A DNA stretch of 64,000 nucleotides from Echinicola marina. GTDB lineage: Bacteria; Bacteroidota; Bacteroidia; Cytophagales; Cyclobacteriaceae. The stretch is taken from assembly GCF_020463795.1 (NCBI RefSeq), contig NZ_CP080025.1, positions 871,001-935,000 on the forward strand. Reading direction: 5' to 3'. This document shows positions 62,730 through 64,000 of the stretch, one piece after another. The notes beneath the pieces are model-generated. The model made no database searches, was not told where the DNA came from, and saw nothing but the letters and a program-made list of their open reading frames with translations. The position numbers were made by a program, and so were the translations under genes. How positions within the stretch are numbered: position 1 is the stretch's first letter; each line of letters begins with the position of its first letter.

Positions 62730-63893
62730 ATGGACGAAAGATATATGCAAAGAGGCGTATCAGCCTCAAAGGAGGATGTGCACCAGGCCATTTCCAAACT
62801 TGACAAAGGACTTTACCCAAAGGCATTTTGCAAAATTGTGGAAGACACTTTAGGCAATGATCCTAATTACTGTAATGTCATGCATGCGGATGGTGCGGGA
62901 ACCAAATCCTCACTTGCTTATTTATACTGGAAAGAGACAGGGGACTTGAGTGTGTGGAAAGGTATCGCCCAGGACGCCATCATTATGAATATTGACGATC
63001 TACTTTGTGTGGGCGCCATCAACAATATATTGGTCTCCTCCACCATTGGTAGAAACAAAAACCTTATCCCTGGTGAAGTAATTTCCGCCATCATCAATGG
63101 TACCGAAGAAGTCCTACAGATGCTTCGAGATAATGGTGTCAATGCTGTACTTACAGGAGGTGAAACAGCTGATGTGGGAGATCTTGTAAGAACGGTAATT
63201 GTAGACAGCACTGTTACTGCCAGAATGCGCAGGGATGAGGTTATCTCCAATGACAATATCAAAGCTGGCGATGTGATAGTTGGTATTGCCTCTCATGGCC
63301 AGGCCAAATATGAAACTGCCTATAACGGCGGCATGGGAAGTAATGGCCTTACTTCTGCCAGACATGACGTTTTTAACAAGGTATTGAAAACAAAATATCC
63401 AGAGAGCTTCGATCCATCAGTTCCAGAAGACTTATTATATACGGGTAAATACAACCTTACTGACCCTGCTCCTGGCACCTCTGTAAATGTCGGTCAGTTG
63501 GTACTTTCTCCAACAAGAACTTATGCCCCTATCATGGTAGAGGCGTTGAAATATTTACGTCCACAAATCCATGGTTTGGTTCACTGCAGTGGTGGTGCAC
63601 AAACCAAGGTGCTTCACTTCGTGGACAATGTGCACGTGGTCAAAGACAACCTTTTCGAAACTCCTCCTTTGTTTAAAATCATCCAGGAAGAGAGTGGCAC
63701 AGATTGGAAAGAAATGTACAAGGTTTTCAATATGGGCCACCGAATGGAGGTTTATTTGGAAGAAAAATATGCCGAGGAGATCATTGACATCGCGGAGTTC
63801 CATGGTGTAGATGCACAAATCATTGGACGAGTTGAGCCTCATGAAGGCAAAAAAGTCACGATCAAAAGTGAACACGGTACCTTTGAGTATTGA
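62730..63893 (+). CDS. purM: Phosphoribosylformylglycinamidine cyclo-ligase (AIR synthase)
   Basis: Fifth step of purine synthesis: closes the imidazole ring with ATP, giving AIR. 387 residues, longer than the about 345 of Escherichia coli, as usual for Bacteroidota. Motifs: VMHADGAGTKSSLAYLYWKE, AIIMNIDDLLCVGA, the conserved VLTGGETADVGDLVRT, and GIASHGQAKYE with an insertion before LVLSPTRTYAPI. C-terminal HGLVHCSGGAQTKVL, YKVFNMGHRMEVYL. A box near consensus (TAacTTTA, 62694-62701) lies 29 bases before the start. The following gene starts 18 bases after its stop codon. Confidence 0.95.
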   Translation: MDERYMQRGVSASKEDVHQAISKLDKGLYPKAFCKIVEDTLGNDPNYCNVMHADGAGTKSSLAYLYWKETGDLSVWKGIAQDAIIMNIDDLLCVGAINNILVSSTIGRNKNLIPGEVISAIINGTEEVLQMLRDNGVNAVLTGGETADVGDLVRTVIVDSTVTARMRRDEVISNDNIKAGDVIVGIASHGQAKYETAYNGGMGSNGLTSARHDVFNKVLKTKYPESFDPSVPEDLLYTGKYNLTDPAPGTSVNVGQLVLSPTRTYAPIMVEALKYLRPQIHGLVHCSGGAQTKVLHFVDNVHVVKDNLFETPPLFKIIQEESGTDWKEMYKVFNMGHRMEVYLEEKYAEEIIDIAEFHGVDAQIIGRVEPHEGKKVTIKSEHGTFEY

Positions 63894-63910
63894 TCATAGT
63901 CAAGACTTAT

Positions 63911-64000
63911 ATGCTGCAAAAACTCTTAAAAACACTGGCCTGGACAACAGGCCTTTTACTTTTTCTAGCAGGTCTACTCCTTACTGAAGTAGACAGGAGT
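63911..64000 (+). CDS. N-terminus of an exported or membrane-anchored protein (partial)
   Basis: 30 codons are visible before the window ends. MLQKLLKTLAWTTGLLLFLA then GLLLTEVDRS is a membrane or signal segment followed by a short polar start. The VDRS after a hydrophobic segment is reminiscent of Bacteroidota neutral ceramidase-like proteins, but this is weak. It follows purM by 18 bases. Confidence 0.5.
   Translation, partial: MLQKLLKTLAWTTGLLLFLAGLLLTEVDRS

Overview
The window looks like chromosomal DNA from a Bacteroidota bacterium, probably a marine or soil member of the Cyclobacteriaceae/Cytophagales (Cyclobacterium, Echinicola or Algoriphagus type). This is inferred from gene content and signals, not from a search. 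The evidence is: TAnnTTTG promoter boxes, A-rich start regions without strong Shine-Dalgarno sequences, lipoproteins of Bacteroidota type, DUF4252 and LytTR genes, a PorE-like OmpA protein, a long repeat-rich IF2, and a DPP IV. Base composition is moderately AT-rich. I see no prophage, plasmid, CRISPR array or intact insertion sequence. Most of the window is ordinary chromosome.

Layout. 0-6 kb: tail of an unknown gene, ddl, dipeptidyl peptidase IV, two unknown envelope proteins, glyS. 6-12.6 kb: a lipoprotein, MltF-type lytic transglycosylase, and a LytTR regulator and TPR histidine kinase pair with a lipoprotein gene lying antisense between them. 12.7-18.2 kb: an RND efflux operon (fusion protein, pump, TolC). 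18.3-23 kb: an outer-membrane barrel, a repeat-bearing gap, then three AT-rich glycan genes (DUF616, FkbM, GT2). 23-32 kb: housekeeping (aminotransferase, YraN, LipB, PolB-like exonuclease, RNase R, polyprenyl synthase, rhomboid). 32-36.6 kb: a galactose operon (galM-galK-galT) with its LacI-type regulator and a likely operator. 36.6-39 kb: M28 peptidase and cysS. 39.4-44.4 kb: rimP-nusA-infB with a hairpin leader. 44.4-54 kb: macrodomain protein, methyltransferase, asd, a lamin-tail surface protein, asparaginase, DksA-like, scpB, rluB. 54-56.3 kb: a 22-residue peptide ORF facing an ECF sigma/anti-sigma/DUF4252 operon. 56.4-57.2 kb: repeats and tRNA-Phe. 57.3-64 kb: two Fe-S proteins, paired PLDc_N membrane proteins, a PorE-like lipoprotein, purM, and the start of a further gene.

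How the genes work together. The window combines translation and RNA functions (glyS, cysS, rimP, nusA, infB, rluB, rnr, tRNA-Phe) with envelope functions (ddl, mltF, RND efflux, PorE-like, several lipoproteins). Sugar use is the clearest local circuit: the LacI-type regulator, the palindrome just behind it and galMKT form a self-contained unit. The most unusual items are the short amphipathic peptide gene with its own terminator, a roughly 230-bp repeat present in opposite orientations 36 kb apart, a roughly 175-bp imperfect palindrome between rhomboid and galT, and the terminator-like hairpin in the rimP leader.
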